Assembly (NCBI RefSeq): GCF_004363075.1
Contig: NZ_SNYN01000019.1
Location: forward strand, 29,146-93,145
DNA: 64,000 bases
DNA from: Actinorugispora endophytica
GTDB lineage: Bacteria > Actinomycetota > Actinomycetes > Streptosporangiales > Streptosporangiaceae
Reading direction: 5' to 3'
Positions 42,571 to 49,740 of the stretch are shown here, in pieces; within the stretch, counting starts at the first letter, position 1; each line of letters starts with the position of its first letter. Made by a program: the position numbers and the translations under genes. The notes below the pieces were generated by a model. It was not told where the DNA came from. It saw only the letters and a list, made by a program, of their open reading frames with translations, and did no database searches.

Positions 42571-45294
42571 GTGCAGTCATACCCTAAGCACTGGGAAGCC
42601 GACGTCGTTCTGACCGACGGTGGAACCGCGCACCTCAGGCCCATCACTCCCGACGACGCCGAACTGCTCCAGGACTTCCACTCCAGGCTCTCCCCGGAGA
42701 CGATCTACTACCGGTTCTTCGCCCCCTATCCCAAGCTCTCGGCGCGGGATGTGACAAGGTTCACCACGGTGGACTACGAGGACCGGGTGGCCCTGGTCGC
42801 CACGATCGGCGAGTCCATGGTCTCGGTGGTGCGCTACGACAAGGTCGGACCGGACGAGGCCGAGGTCGCGTTCGTGGTCGAGGACTCCCACCAGGGGCGG
42901 GGGCTCGCCTCGGTACTGCTCGAACACATCGCGGCCGCCGCCCGCGAGCGCGGCGTCCGGCGCTTCATCGCGGACGTGCTCCCGGAGAACCGGCGGATGA
43001 TCAACGTCTTCCGGGAGGCGGGCTACACCGCGCAGCAGACCTTCGACGAGGGCGTCATCCGGCTCACCCTCGACCTGGAGCCCACCGAGGTCTCCCTCGA
43101 GGTGATGCGCGCGCGCGAGCAGCGCGCCGAGTCGCGCTCCATCGCCCGGCTGCTGTTCCCCGAGTCGGTCGCGGTCATCGGAGCCAGCCGCACCGCGCAC
43201 ACCATCGGCCAGACCGCGCTGCGCAACCTCCTCACCGGGGACTTCCAGGGACCGGTCTTCCCGGTGCACCCGGAAGCCAAGGCGGTGGCCGGGGTGCGGG
43301 CCTACCCCAGCGTCCTGAACATCCCCGACCCGGTCGACCTCGCCGTCGTCGCCGTGCGCGCCGACATGGTCGCCGACGTGGTGGAGGAGTGCGCGAGCAA
43401 GGGCGTGCACGGGCTCGTCGTGGTCAGCTCCGGGTTCGGGGAGGCGGGGCCCGAGGGACGCGAACGCCAGGAGCGCCTGGTCCTCACCGCGCGCGCCGCG
43501 GGAATGCGCGTGGTCGGACCCAACTGCCTGGGCGTGGCCAACACCGACCCGGCGGTCCGGCTCAACGCCACGCTCTCGCCGGACGTCCCCCCGCGCGGGC
43601 GGATCGGGTTCTTCTCCCAGTCAGGCGCGCTCGGCCGGGCCATCCTGCAGCGCGTCGCCCAGCGCGGCATGGGGCTGTCCACCTTCGTCTCGGCGGGCAA
43701 CCGCGCCGACGTCTCCGGCAACGACCTCATGCAGTACTGGGAGGAGGACCCCGCAACCGAGGTCGTCCTGCAGTACCTGGAGTCGCTGGGCAACCCGCGC
43801 AAGTTCACCCGCCTGGCGCGCCGCCTCGCCCAGCACAAGCCGGTGGTCGCGGTCCGCAGCGGCGGCTCCGCGCGCGGCGTGCCGATGGGCCACGCGGCCG
43901 ACGCGCTGGCCCTGCCCGACTACGCCGTGACCTCGCTCTTCGAGCAGGCCGGGGTGGTGCGGGTGGAGGACATCACGCAGATGTTCGACGTCGCGCAGCT
44001 GCTCGCCTACCAGCCGCTGCCCAAGGGGTCCAGGGTCGGCGTCATCGGCAACTCCGACTCGCTGGAACTGCTGGTCAAGGACGCCTGCATCCGGGCCGGG
44101 CTGCGCCCGCACGAGCCGGTCGACCTCGGACCCAAGGCCACCGCGCAGGACTTCGCCGCCGCGCTCGACACCGCGCTGGCCGACGACGCGGTGCACTCGC
44201 TCGTCGTGGTGTTCATCCCCGCGCTGACCCCCATCTCCGGCGACGTGGCCGAGGTGATGCGGGCCCGGGCGGCGGACTCCACCAAGCCGATCGTCACCAC
44301 TTACCTGGGCTACCAGGGGCTGCCCGAGGAGCTCCGGCTGGTCGGCGACGACGGCGAGGTCCTCCGCGGGTCCGTGCCGTCCTACCCCGCGCCGGAGGAC
44401 GCGGTCCGGGCGCTGGCGCACGCCACCCGGCACGCGATGTGGCGTGAGCGCGGCCCCGGACGGCACCCCGAGATCGCCGACCTGGACCGCGCGCGGGCGC
44501 GCGCCCTGATCAGGAAGGCGCTCACCGAGGCCGAGGCCTCCGGCGAACCCGCGCACGCCGTCTGGTTCACCAGCGAGCCCGTGCCCAACGACGAGGCCGC
44601 GGTTTCCGCCGAGACCGCCCGGGAGCTGCTGGACTGCTACGGAATCGGCGTCCTGCCCTACGTCCCGGTCGCCTCCGAGGACGAGGCGGTGGCCGCGGCC
44701 GAGCGGATCGGCTACCCCGTGGTGGTCAAGGCCAACTCCCCCGACCTGCGCCTGCGCGCGGGAGGGCGGGGCATCCGGATCGAGCTGAACTCACCGGAGG
44801 AGGTCCGGGGCGCCTACGCCGCGCTGTCCGACCGGCTCGGCGGCGACGCGATGCTCGTGGTGCAGCGCATGATGGCGCCGGGGGTGCCCACGGTGATCCG
44901 GGCGGGGGAGAACCAGTCCTTCGGCCCGGTGGTCGCCTTCGGCCTGGCCGACGTGACCGCCGAGCTGCTGGACGACCGCGCCTACCGGCTGGCCCCCCTG
45001 ACCGACGCCGACGCCGCCGACCTGGTCCGCGCGGTGCGCTCCTCGCCCCTGCTGTTCGGCCTCCCCGCGGGCGCGTCCTCGCTGGCGGACCAGCCGGACG
45101 TGGACGCCCTGGAGGAGCTCCTGATACGGGTCTCCCGCCTGGTCGACGCGCTTCCCGAGGTGGCCCACGTGGACCTCGACCCGGTCATCGTCAACTCCAC
45201 GGGCGCCCACGTGATGGGCGCCCGGGTGTGGCTGCGCGAGGCCCCGGAGGTGCGCCCCGACTCGGGCCCCCGAAGGCTGCGGGTGCCGTTCTAG
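42571..45294 (+). CDS. GNAT acetyltransferase / ADP-forming acyl-CoA synthetase fusion (Pat-like)
   Basis: The 907-aa protein begins with a GNAT domain (about residues 20-170; VEDSHQGRGLASVLLEHI). Next come the CoA-binding and ligase-CoA domains of an NDP-forming acyl-CoA synthetase (ESVAVIGASRT, GPNCLGVAN, FSQSGALG) and a C-terminal ATP-grasp domain (YPVVVKANSPDLRLRAGG; HVDLDPV). This is the actinobacterial arrangement, with GNAT first, the reverse of the order in PatZ/Pka. Such proteins acetylate metabolic enzymes including acyl-CoA synthetases. Whether this one retains acyl-CoA ligase activity is not clear. The GTG start was chosen from the leaderless promoter layout. Confidence 0.9.
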   Translation: MQSYPKHWEADVVLTDGGTAHLRPITPDDAELLQDFHSRLSPETIYYRFFAPYPKLSARDVTRFTTVDYEDRVALVATIGESMVSVVRYDKVGPDEAEVAFVVEDSHQGRGLASVLLEHIAAAARERGVRRFIADVLPENRRMINVFREAGYTAQQTFDEGVIRLTLDLEPTEVSLEVMRAREQRAESRSIARLLFPESVAVIGASRTAHTIGQTALRNLLTGDFQGPVFPVHPEAKAVAGVRAYPSVLNIPDPVDLAVVAVRADMVADVVEECASKGVHGLVVVSSGFGEAGPEGRERQERLVLTARAAGMRVVGPNCLGVANTDPAVRLNATLSPDVPPRGRIGFFSQSGALGRAILQRVAQRGMGLSTFVSAGNRADVSGNDLMQYWEEDPATEVVLQYLESLGNPRKFTRLARRLAQHKPVVAVRSGGSARGVPMGHAADALALPDYAVTSLFEQAGVVRVEDITQMFDVAQLLAYQPLPKGSRVGVIGNSDSLELLVKDACIRAGLRPHEPVDLGPKATAQDFAAALDTALADDAVHSLVVVFIPALTPISGDVAEVMRARAADSTKPIVTTYLGYQGLPEELRLVGDDGEVLRGSVPSYPAPEDAVRALAHATRHAMWRERGPGRHPEIADLDRARARALIRKALTEAEASGEPAHAVWFTSEPVPNDEAAVSAETARELLDCYGIGVLPYVPVASEDEAVAAAERIGYPVVVKANSPDLRLRAGGRGIRIELNSPEEVRGAYAALSDRLGGDAMLVVQRMMAPGVPTVIRAGENQSFGPVVAFGLADVTAELLDDRAYRLAPLTDADAADLVRAVRSSPLLFGLPAGASSLADQPDVDALEELLIRVSRLVDALPEVAHVDLDPVIVNSTGAHVMGARVWLREAPEVRPDSGPRRLRVPF

Positions 45295-45668
45295 GGAACC
45301 TCCGGCGCGAGGGTGATTCGGTGTCGGGAGTCCGCCGAGCGGATCGTCGAGGTGTTCTTGTGTGCGGCGCGGTGACGGGGCGGCGACGGCAGGCGGGGGC
45401 CGGTCCCGCCCTCGCTCGGAATGATCATGGGCTTTCCGCCCTTCCAGGCCCCGAAACGGGCAGAAAGCCCAAGACCGTCAACGAACCCCCCACGCAACGG
45501 TCATCGTGGGCGCGACCTCGACCGGCCCACGCCGTGGCCGCCCGCCGTCACCCCGCGATCCGCGTGGCGCGAGGCCGAAAGACCCACCCGAAGCACCGGT
45601 ACGCCAAACACCCCCGCGCCGGAAACCCCATAGGAAACCTCCGGCGCGGGGGTGATTCGGCGTGCCGG
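45295..45668. repeat. Cluster of direct and inverted repeats
   Basis: A unit reading about GGAAACCTCCGGCGCG...GGGTGATTCGG occurs at 45295-45328 and again at 45633-45668 in the same orientation, about 30 of 34 positions matching. The second copy also faces an inverted copy: perfect 15-bp arms CACCCCCGCGCCGGA and TCCGGCGCGGGGGTG near 45608-45653, extending imperfectly to about 30 bp. A further hairpin (GGGCTTTC...GAAAGCCC) lies near 45429-45470. Sequence after each direct copy is also related. It may be a decayed mobile element or a repeated regulatory leader. No gene in this interval is supported on codon bias. Confidence 0.65.
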
Positions 45669-45676
45669 TGCGACAG

Positions 45677-45707
45677 GTGAGCTACTTTCATGTTTTTTGT
45701 AGCTCAC
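45677..45707 (+). promoter_or_regulatory. Hairpin around a start codon
   Basis: Perfect 9-bp arms GTGAGCTAC and GTAGCTCAC flank a 13-base T-rich loop. The possible Shine-Dalgarno AGGTGA lies at the base of the left arm and the ATG of a Gly-rich reading frame lies in the loop, so the structure could control translation. Confidence 0.4.
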
Positions 45708-45992
45708 GCTGCCGTGGCGGGGCGCTACACGGGTTCGGGCTGCGGCTCGGGGCCCGGGGGCTCGGGGACCGGCGGTTCCGACGGGAGCGGGGGCTCCGGC
45801 GGGATGGGGCCCGGCGCGGGCGGCTCGGGGTTCGGGACGGGCGGCCCCGGGACCGGGGGCTCCGGAATCGGTGGAAAGGTGGCACGCATGCCACCCCCAC
45901 TTCCCCCGTGGCCCGCGGCTACACATGGCCCCGTCCACAGGTCCGGTCCAGGGTGCGCGCGGTCGGTGCGAGAGGGCAGGATGGGGGCATGA
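45690..45992 (+). CDS. Candidate Gly-rich protein, 100 aa
   Basis: It begins MFFVAHAAVAGRYTGSG, followed by about 45 residues of GGx-type repeats, and ends in a less biased tail. The stop overlaps the DUF5998 start by ATGA, which would suggest translational coupling. Against it, the Gly-rich part may only reflect a G-rich simple repeat and the complementary strand encodes an equally regular Pro-rich peptide. I do not recognise a family. Confidence 0.3.
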   Translation: MFFVAHAAVAGRYTGSGCGSGPGGSGTGGSDGSGGSGGMGPGAGGSGFGTGGPGTGGSGIGGKVARMPPPLPPWPAATHGPVHRSGPGCARSVREGRMGA

Positions 45993-46582
45993 GGAAAACG
46001 CGTGCTGTGTCCACCGACTGGCGTCTGGAGATCGAGCGCAGCGGGTACTACCCCGGACTCGTGACCGACGCCGTGGCCACCACTCTCGGTACCGAGGCCG
46101 CAGAGGCCTTCGTGGTGCACCACGAGGCCACCTTCGACCCGGGGATGGAGGTCCGCAGGCACATCAGCGTGCTGCTGCTCACCGCCACCCGCCTCATCGT
46201 CTGCCACACGGACGAGCACCCGCCCGCGGCCCCCGACGACCGGCCGCACGCCTCCACCACCACCGACGCCGTCAAACTCGGCAACATCCAGTCCGTGGCG
46301 CTCACCCGGGTGGTGCCCGAGCCCGCCTCGTACATCCCCGGGACGCTGCCCAGCGAGGTCGTGCTGAGCATCAGCCTCGCCGTGAACTGGGGCGCCGTGG
46401 CGCACATCGACCTCGAGCCCGCCTCCTGCGCGGACGAGTCCTGCGAACTGGACCACGGCTACACCGGCGCGATCACCGCCGAACCCCTCACCCTGCGGGT
46501 GAGCCAGGCCGCCGACGGCGACGAGGCGGTCTCCAACCTGCTCGACTTCGCCCACGCGCTGGCCGAGGCCACCGCGCGGTAG
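45989..46582 (+). CDS. DUF5998 family protein
   Basis: The 197-aa protein starts MRKTRAVSTDWRLEIERSGYYPGLV and matches the actinobacterial DUF5998 family along its length. A conserved region HHEATFDPGMEVRRHISVLLLTAT and the C-terminal SQAADGDEAV-LLDFAHALAEA segment are present. It appears cytoplasmic, and its function is unknown. It is followed after 37 bases by a phosphodiesterase gene, and this pair is commonly adjacent in actinomycetes. The start was chosen from family similarity; the frame extends upstream through repeats. Confidence 0.88.
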   Translation: MRKTRAVSTDWRLEIERSGYYPGLVTDAVATTLGTEAAEAFVVHHEATFDPGMEVRRHISVLLLTATRLIVCHTDEHPPAAPDDRPHASTTTDAVKLGNIQSVALTRVVPEPASYIPGTLPSEVVLSISLAVNWGAVAHIDLEPASCADESCELDHGYTGAITAEPLTLRVSQAADGDEAVSNLLDFAHALAEATAR

Positions 46583-46619
46583 GCGGCACCGACCACACGA
46601 CACGGAACAGGAGCACGCG

Positions 46620-47753
46620 GTGACCGACAGCACCGGTCTGGAGGCCCCCCGCTACGGCACGGCTTCGCTGGCGGACCTCGGTCCGTCCGTCCTGGCCGCG
46701 CTGGGCGTGCCGGGCGAGCCCAACCCCCTCGACCTCCCTCCGTCGCGGCGCGCCTGCGTGCTCCTGGTCGACGGCCTGGGCTGGAACGCGCTGCTGGCCA
46801 ACCGCGCCCACGCTCCGTTCCTGGCGTCCCTGGCGGAGACGTCCGACCCCATCACGGCAGGGTTCCCCACCACCACCGCGACCAGCCTCACCACGCTCGG
46901 GACCGGCGCGGCCCCCGGCCACCACGGCGTCTTCGGCTACGCGGTCGCGATCCCCGGCGGAGACGAGGTGCTGAACCAGCTGAGCTGGTCGCCGAAGGTG
47001 GACCCGGTCACCTGGCAGCCGCACCGCACCACCTACCAGCGGGCCGAGGCCGCCGGGCTGACCACCGCCTACGTCGCCCCGGGAAGGTTCGAGGGCAGCG
47101 CCTTCACGCGCGCCTCCGCGCGCGGCGGCCGCTACGTGCCCGCGGAGAACATCACCGAACTCGTGGTCAAGGCCGAGGCCGCGCTGGCGGCCGCCGAACG
47201 CGGCTACGTGTTCGTCTACCACTCCGACCTCGACAGCTTCGGGCACGTGCACGGGGTGGACTCCCCCTACTGGCGGCACCACCTCGGCCACGTGGACCGC
47301 CTCGCCGAGCAGCTGGCCGCGGCGTTGCCCCCCGACGCGGCCCTCTACGTCACCGCCGACCACGGCATGGTGGACGTCCCCCCGGAGAGCCGGATCGACG
47401 TGGAGACCGACCCCGGCCTCGCGGCGGGGGTCCGGGTGCTCGCGGGCGAGGCCCGGGTCCGGCACGTCTACGCCCGGCCGGGCGCCGCGGCCGACGTGCT
47501 CGCGGCCTGGCGCGAGCGCCTCGCGGGCAGGGCCACCGTCGTGACCCGCGGCGAAGCGGTCCGGCGGGGCTGGTTCGGCCCGGTCGAGGAGGGGTTCCTG
47601 CCGCGCATCGGCGACGTCCTGGCGGTCGCGCACGGCGACACCGCGCTGGTCGCACCGGTCAGCGAACGGTTCGAGGCCGGTTTCGCCGGACAACACGGCT
47701 CACTCACCCCGTCAGAGCTGCGCGTCCCCCTCCTGCGCACCAGTCCCCGGTGA
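46620..47753 (+). CDS. Alkaline-phosphatase-superfamily (ENPP-like) phosphodiesterase
   Basis: The 377-aa protein is related to nucleotide pyrophosphatase/phosphodiesterases. Metal and catalytic motifs are LLVDGLGWNAL, the nucleophile Thr in FPTTTATSLTTLGTG (about residues 83-97), YHSDLDSFGHVHG, and TADHGMVDV. No signal peptide is seen, so it is probably cytoplasmic. It hydrolyses phosphodiester or pyrophosphate bonds; the substrate is unknown. The GTG follows CAGGAG at 6 bases, and the gene belongs to a run of same-direction genes from DUF5998 to the MBL hydrolase. Confidence 0.88.
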   Translation: MTDSTGLEAPRYGTASLADLGPSVLAALGVPGEPNPLDLPPSRRACVLLVDGLGWNALLANRAHAPFLASLAETSDPITAGFPTTTATSLTTLGTGAAPGHHGVFGYAVAIPGGDEVLNQLSWSPKVDPVTWQPHRTTYQRAEAAGLTTAYVAPGRFEGSAFTRASARGGRYVPAENITELVVKAEAALAAAERGYVFVYHSDLDSFGHVHGVDSPYWRHHLGHVDRLAEQLAAALPPDAALYVTADHGMVDVPPESRIDVETDPGLAAGVRVLAGEARVRHVYARPGAAADVLAAWRERLAGRATVVTRGEAVRRGWFGPVEEGFLPRIGDVLAVAHGDTALVAPVSERFEAGFAGQHGSLTPSELRVPLLRTSPR

Positions 47754-47782
47754 TCATGACGACGTCGAAAGGGGCAGTACCG

Positions 47783-48571
47783 ATGCCGGAGGCAGCCGGG
47801 CCGCTGGTCCGAACCGCAGTCGACCGGGGGGTCGCCACCCTCACCCTGGACTCGCCGCGCAACCGCAACGCCCTGTCCGAGCGGCTGCGCGCGGAGCTGG
47901 CCGAAGGGCTCGCCGCGGCGGTGGCCGACAGCGGCGTGCGCGCCGTCGTGCTCACCGGCGCCGGACCGGCGTTCTGCGCCGGAGCGGACCTCAAGGAGAT
48001 CGCCGCCGAACGCGCCGGCGAGCGGACCCCGGACCCGGACGCCCCGGGCATGCCCGAGCTGTTCTCGGCGATCATGGACGCCCCCAAGCCCGTCGTCGCC
48101 AAGCTGAACGGCCCGGCCCGGGCGGGGGGACTGGGCCTGGTGGCCGCCGCCGACATCGCCATCGCCGCGGACACGGTGACCTTCGCCTTCACCGAGGTCC
48201 GCATCGGCGTGGTGCCCGCCGTCATCTCCGTCCCGGTCTCGGCGCGGATGCACGACCGCCAGCTCACCCGCTACTTCCTCACCGGTGAGACCTTCGACGC
48301 GGCGACCGCCGCCGCATCCGGCCTGCTCACCGCGGCAGTCCCCGCGGAAGAGGTCGACGCGGCCGTCGAGGACGTCCTGGACGGACTGAGGGCGGGCGCC
48401 CCCAGGGCCCTGGCGCGCACCAAGAGCATTCTGGGCGCCCCCGGACACCAGGACCGGCGGGCGGCGTTCGCGCAGATGGGCGAGGTGTCCAGGGAGTTCT
48501 TCGACGGTGACGACGCGGCGGAGGGCCGCGCCGCGTTCTTCGCCGGGCGTCCGCCGCGCTGGGCCCTGTGA
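47783..48571 (+). CDS. Enoyl-CoA hydratase/isomerase family protein
   Basis: The 262-aa crotonase-fold protein has the oxyanion-hole segments FCAGADLKE and ARAGGLGLVAAADIAIA, with Glu in FTEVRIGVVPAV. It hydrates enoyl-CoA esters or catalyses a related step in fatty acid or branched-chain acid degradation. The ATG at 47783 has AAAGGGG 8 bases upstream; in-frame starts at 47750, which overlaps the previous stop, and 47756 are alternatives. It is followed closely by the MBL gene. Confidence 0.92.
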   Translation: MPEAAGPLVRTAVDRGVATLTLDSPRNRNALSERLRAELAEGLAAAVADSGVRAVVLTGAGPAFCAGADLKEIAAERAGERTPDPDAPGMPELFSAIMDAPKPVVAKLNGPARAGGLGLVAAADIAIAADTVTFAFTEVRIGVVPAVISVPVSARMHDRQLTRYFLTGETFDAATAAASGLLTAAVPAEEVDAAVEDVLDGLRAGAPRALARTKSILGAPGHQDRRAAFAQMGEVSREFFDGDDAAEGRAAFFAGRPPRWAL

Positions 48572-48597
48572 CCGTTTCCCGACGGCACAATAGAACG

Positions 48598-49251
48598 GTG
48601 ACCCACATCGGAGAGACGCGCGCCGACGACCCCGCCGGCGCGCGCGAACTGCCCGGGCTGACCATCGGGAGACTCTCGGTCGGCCCGATGGACAACAACG
48701 CCTACCTGCTGCGCTGCGCCCGTACCGGCGAGGCGGCGCTCATCGACGCCGCGGCCGAGGCGGACCGGCTCCTGGAACTGGTGGGAGACGGCGGCCTGTC
48801 CCGGATCATCACCACCCACCGCCACCGGGACCACTGGCAGGCGCTCGCCGAGGTCGCCGGGGCCACCGGCGCGCGCACCGTCGCCCACCCCGCCGACGCC
48901 GGGGAGCTCCCGGTCCCCGTCGACGAACTGGTGGGGCACGGCGACACCGTCGCGGTGGGCGAGTGTGCGCTCGAAGTGCTCCACCTGCGCGGGCACACCC
49001 CCGGGTCGATCGCGCTGCGCTACGACGACCCGTCGGGGCGCACGCACCTGTTCAGCGGGGACAGCCTCTTCCCCGGAGGGGTCGGCAGGACGTGGAGCGC
49101 GGCGGACTTCCGCACGCTCCTCGCGGACGTGGAGGAGCGCGTCTTCGCCGAACTCGGCGACGACACCCGGGTCCACCCCGGCCACGGCGCGGGCACCACG
49201 CTGGGCGCCGAACGCCCGAAGCTGGCCGAGTGGCGCGAACGCGGCTGGTGA
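48598..49251 (+). CDS. MBL-fold metallohydrolase (glyoxalase II-like)
   Basis: The 217-aa protein has the metallo-beta-lactamase zinc motif THRHRDHW (HxHxDH), the downstream LRGHTPGSIAL His, SGDSLFPGGVGRTW, and a C-terminal VHPGHGAGTTLG. This pattern fits hydroxyacylglutathione-hydrolase-like thioesterases; actinomycetes may use mycothiol conjugates instead of glutathione, which is inference. The GTG at 48598 lies 6 bases after a CACAAT box; a GTG at 48568 overlapping the enoyl-CoA hydratase stop is the alternative coupled start. Confidence 0.9.
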   Translation: MTHIGETRADDPAGARELPGLTIGRLSVGPMDNNAYLLRCARTGEAALIDAAAEADRLLELVGDGGLSRIITTHRHRDHWQALAEVAGATGARTVAHPADAGELPVPVDELVGHGDTVAVGECALEVLHLRGHTPGSIALRYDDPSGRTHLFSGDSLFPGGVGRTWSAADFRTLLADVEERVFAELGDDTRVHPGHGAGTTLGAERPKLAEWRERGW

Positions 49252-49270
49252 CGCGCCCGCGGGCGGGGCC

Positions 49271-49669
49271 TCAGGGCTCCTCCCGTTCGTGGACCGCCTG
49301 CTCCTCGGCGCTGAACCCGCCGCTGTCCACGCCCTCGTCCTCGGCGACCAGCTGATCCTCGTGATCGGGGCGGCTGCCCCGGTCCTCGGCCACCAGGCGA
49401 CCGGCGACGGGGTCGGCCTCGGCGTCGCCCTCGGTGCCGGGAGCCCGGTTCCAGATGTCGGGCTCCTCACGGGACAGCGCGATGTCCAGCGGCTCCCCCG
49501 CCTCCTTCTCGGTTCCGGTGGTCCCGAACTCGCCCATCGCGACGGGTTCGTCACCGGGCACCACGAAGTCCTCGGTGGTGTCCTCCAGCGCGGGCTGCCC
49601 GGCGTCCTCGTAATCGGTGTCCAGCGCGTGGATGGGGTCCTCGCGCCGGTCGTTTCGTTGCTCAGCCAT
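49271..49669 (-). CDS. DUF5709 family protein
   Basis: The 132-aa, strongly acidic, hydrophilic protein has the DUF5709 pattern: GEPLDIALSREEPDIWNR, DPVAGRLVAEDRG and FSAEEQAVHE. It is predicted to be largely disordered. The family is actinobacterial and of unknown function. The gene is convergent to the MBL gene with a 19-base gap. Confidence 0.88.
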   Translation of the reverse strand: MAEQRNDRREDPIHALDTDYEDAGQPALEDTTEDFVVPGDEPVAMGEFGTTGTEKEAGEPLDIALSREEPDIWNRAPGTEGDAEADPVAGRLVAEDRGSRPDHEDQLVAEDEGVDSGGFSAEEQAVHEREEP

Positions 49670-49740
49670 GACGGCCCTCTACCACCCGGCCCGCGGGACA
49701 TGCCTCCCGGCCGGTCAAACCGCGGTCGGCGCGGACCCCG

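Noticed and set aside
45725..46633. Minus-strand Pro-rich frame opposite the Gly-rich frame and DUF5998
   Set aside because: Antisense to DUF5998, which has family support. The Pro-rich part is the complement of a G-rich simple repeat.
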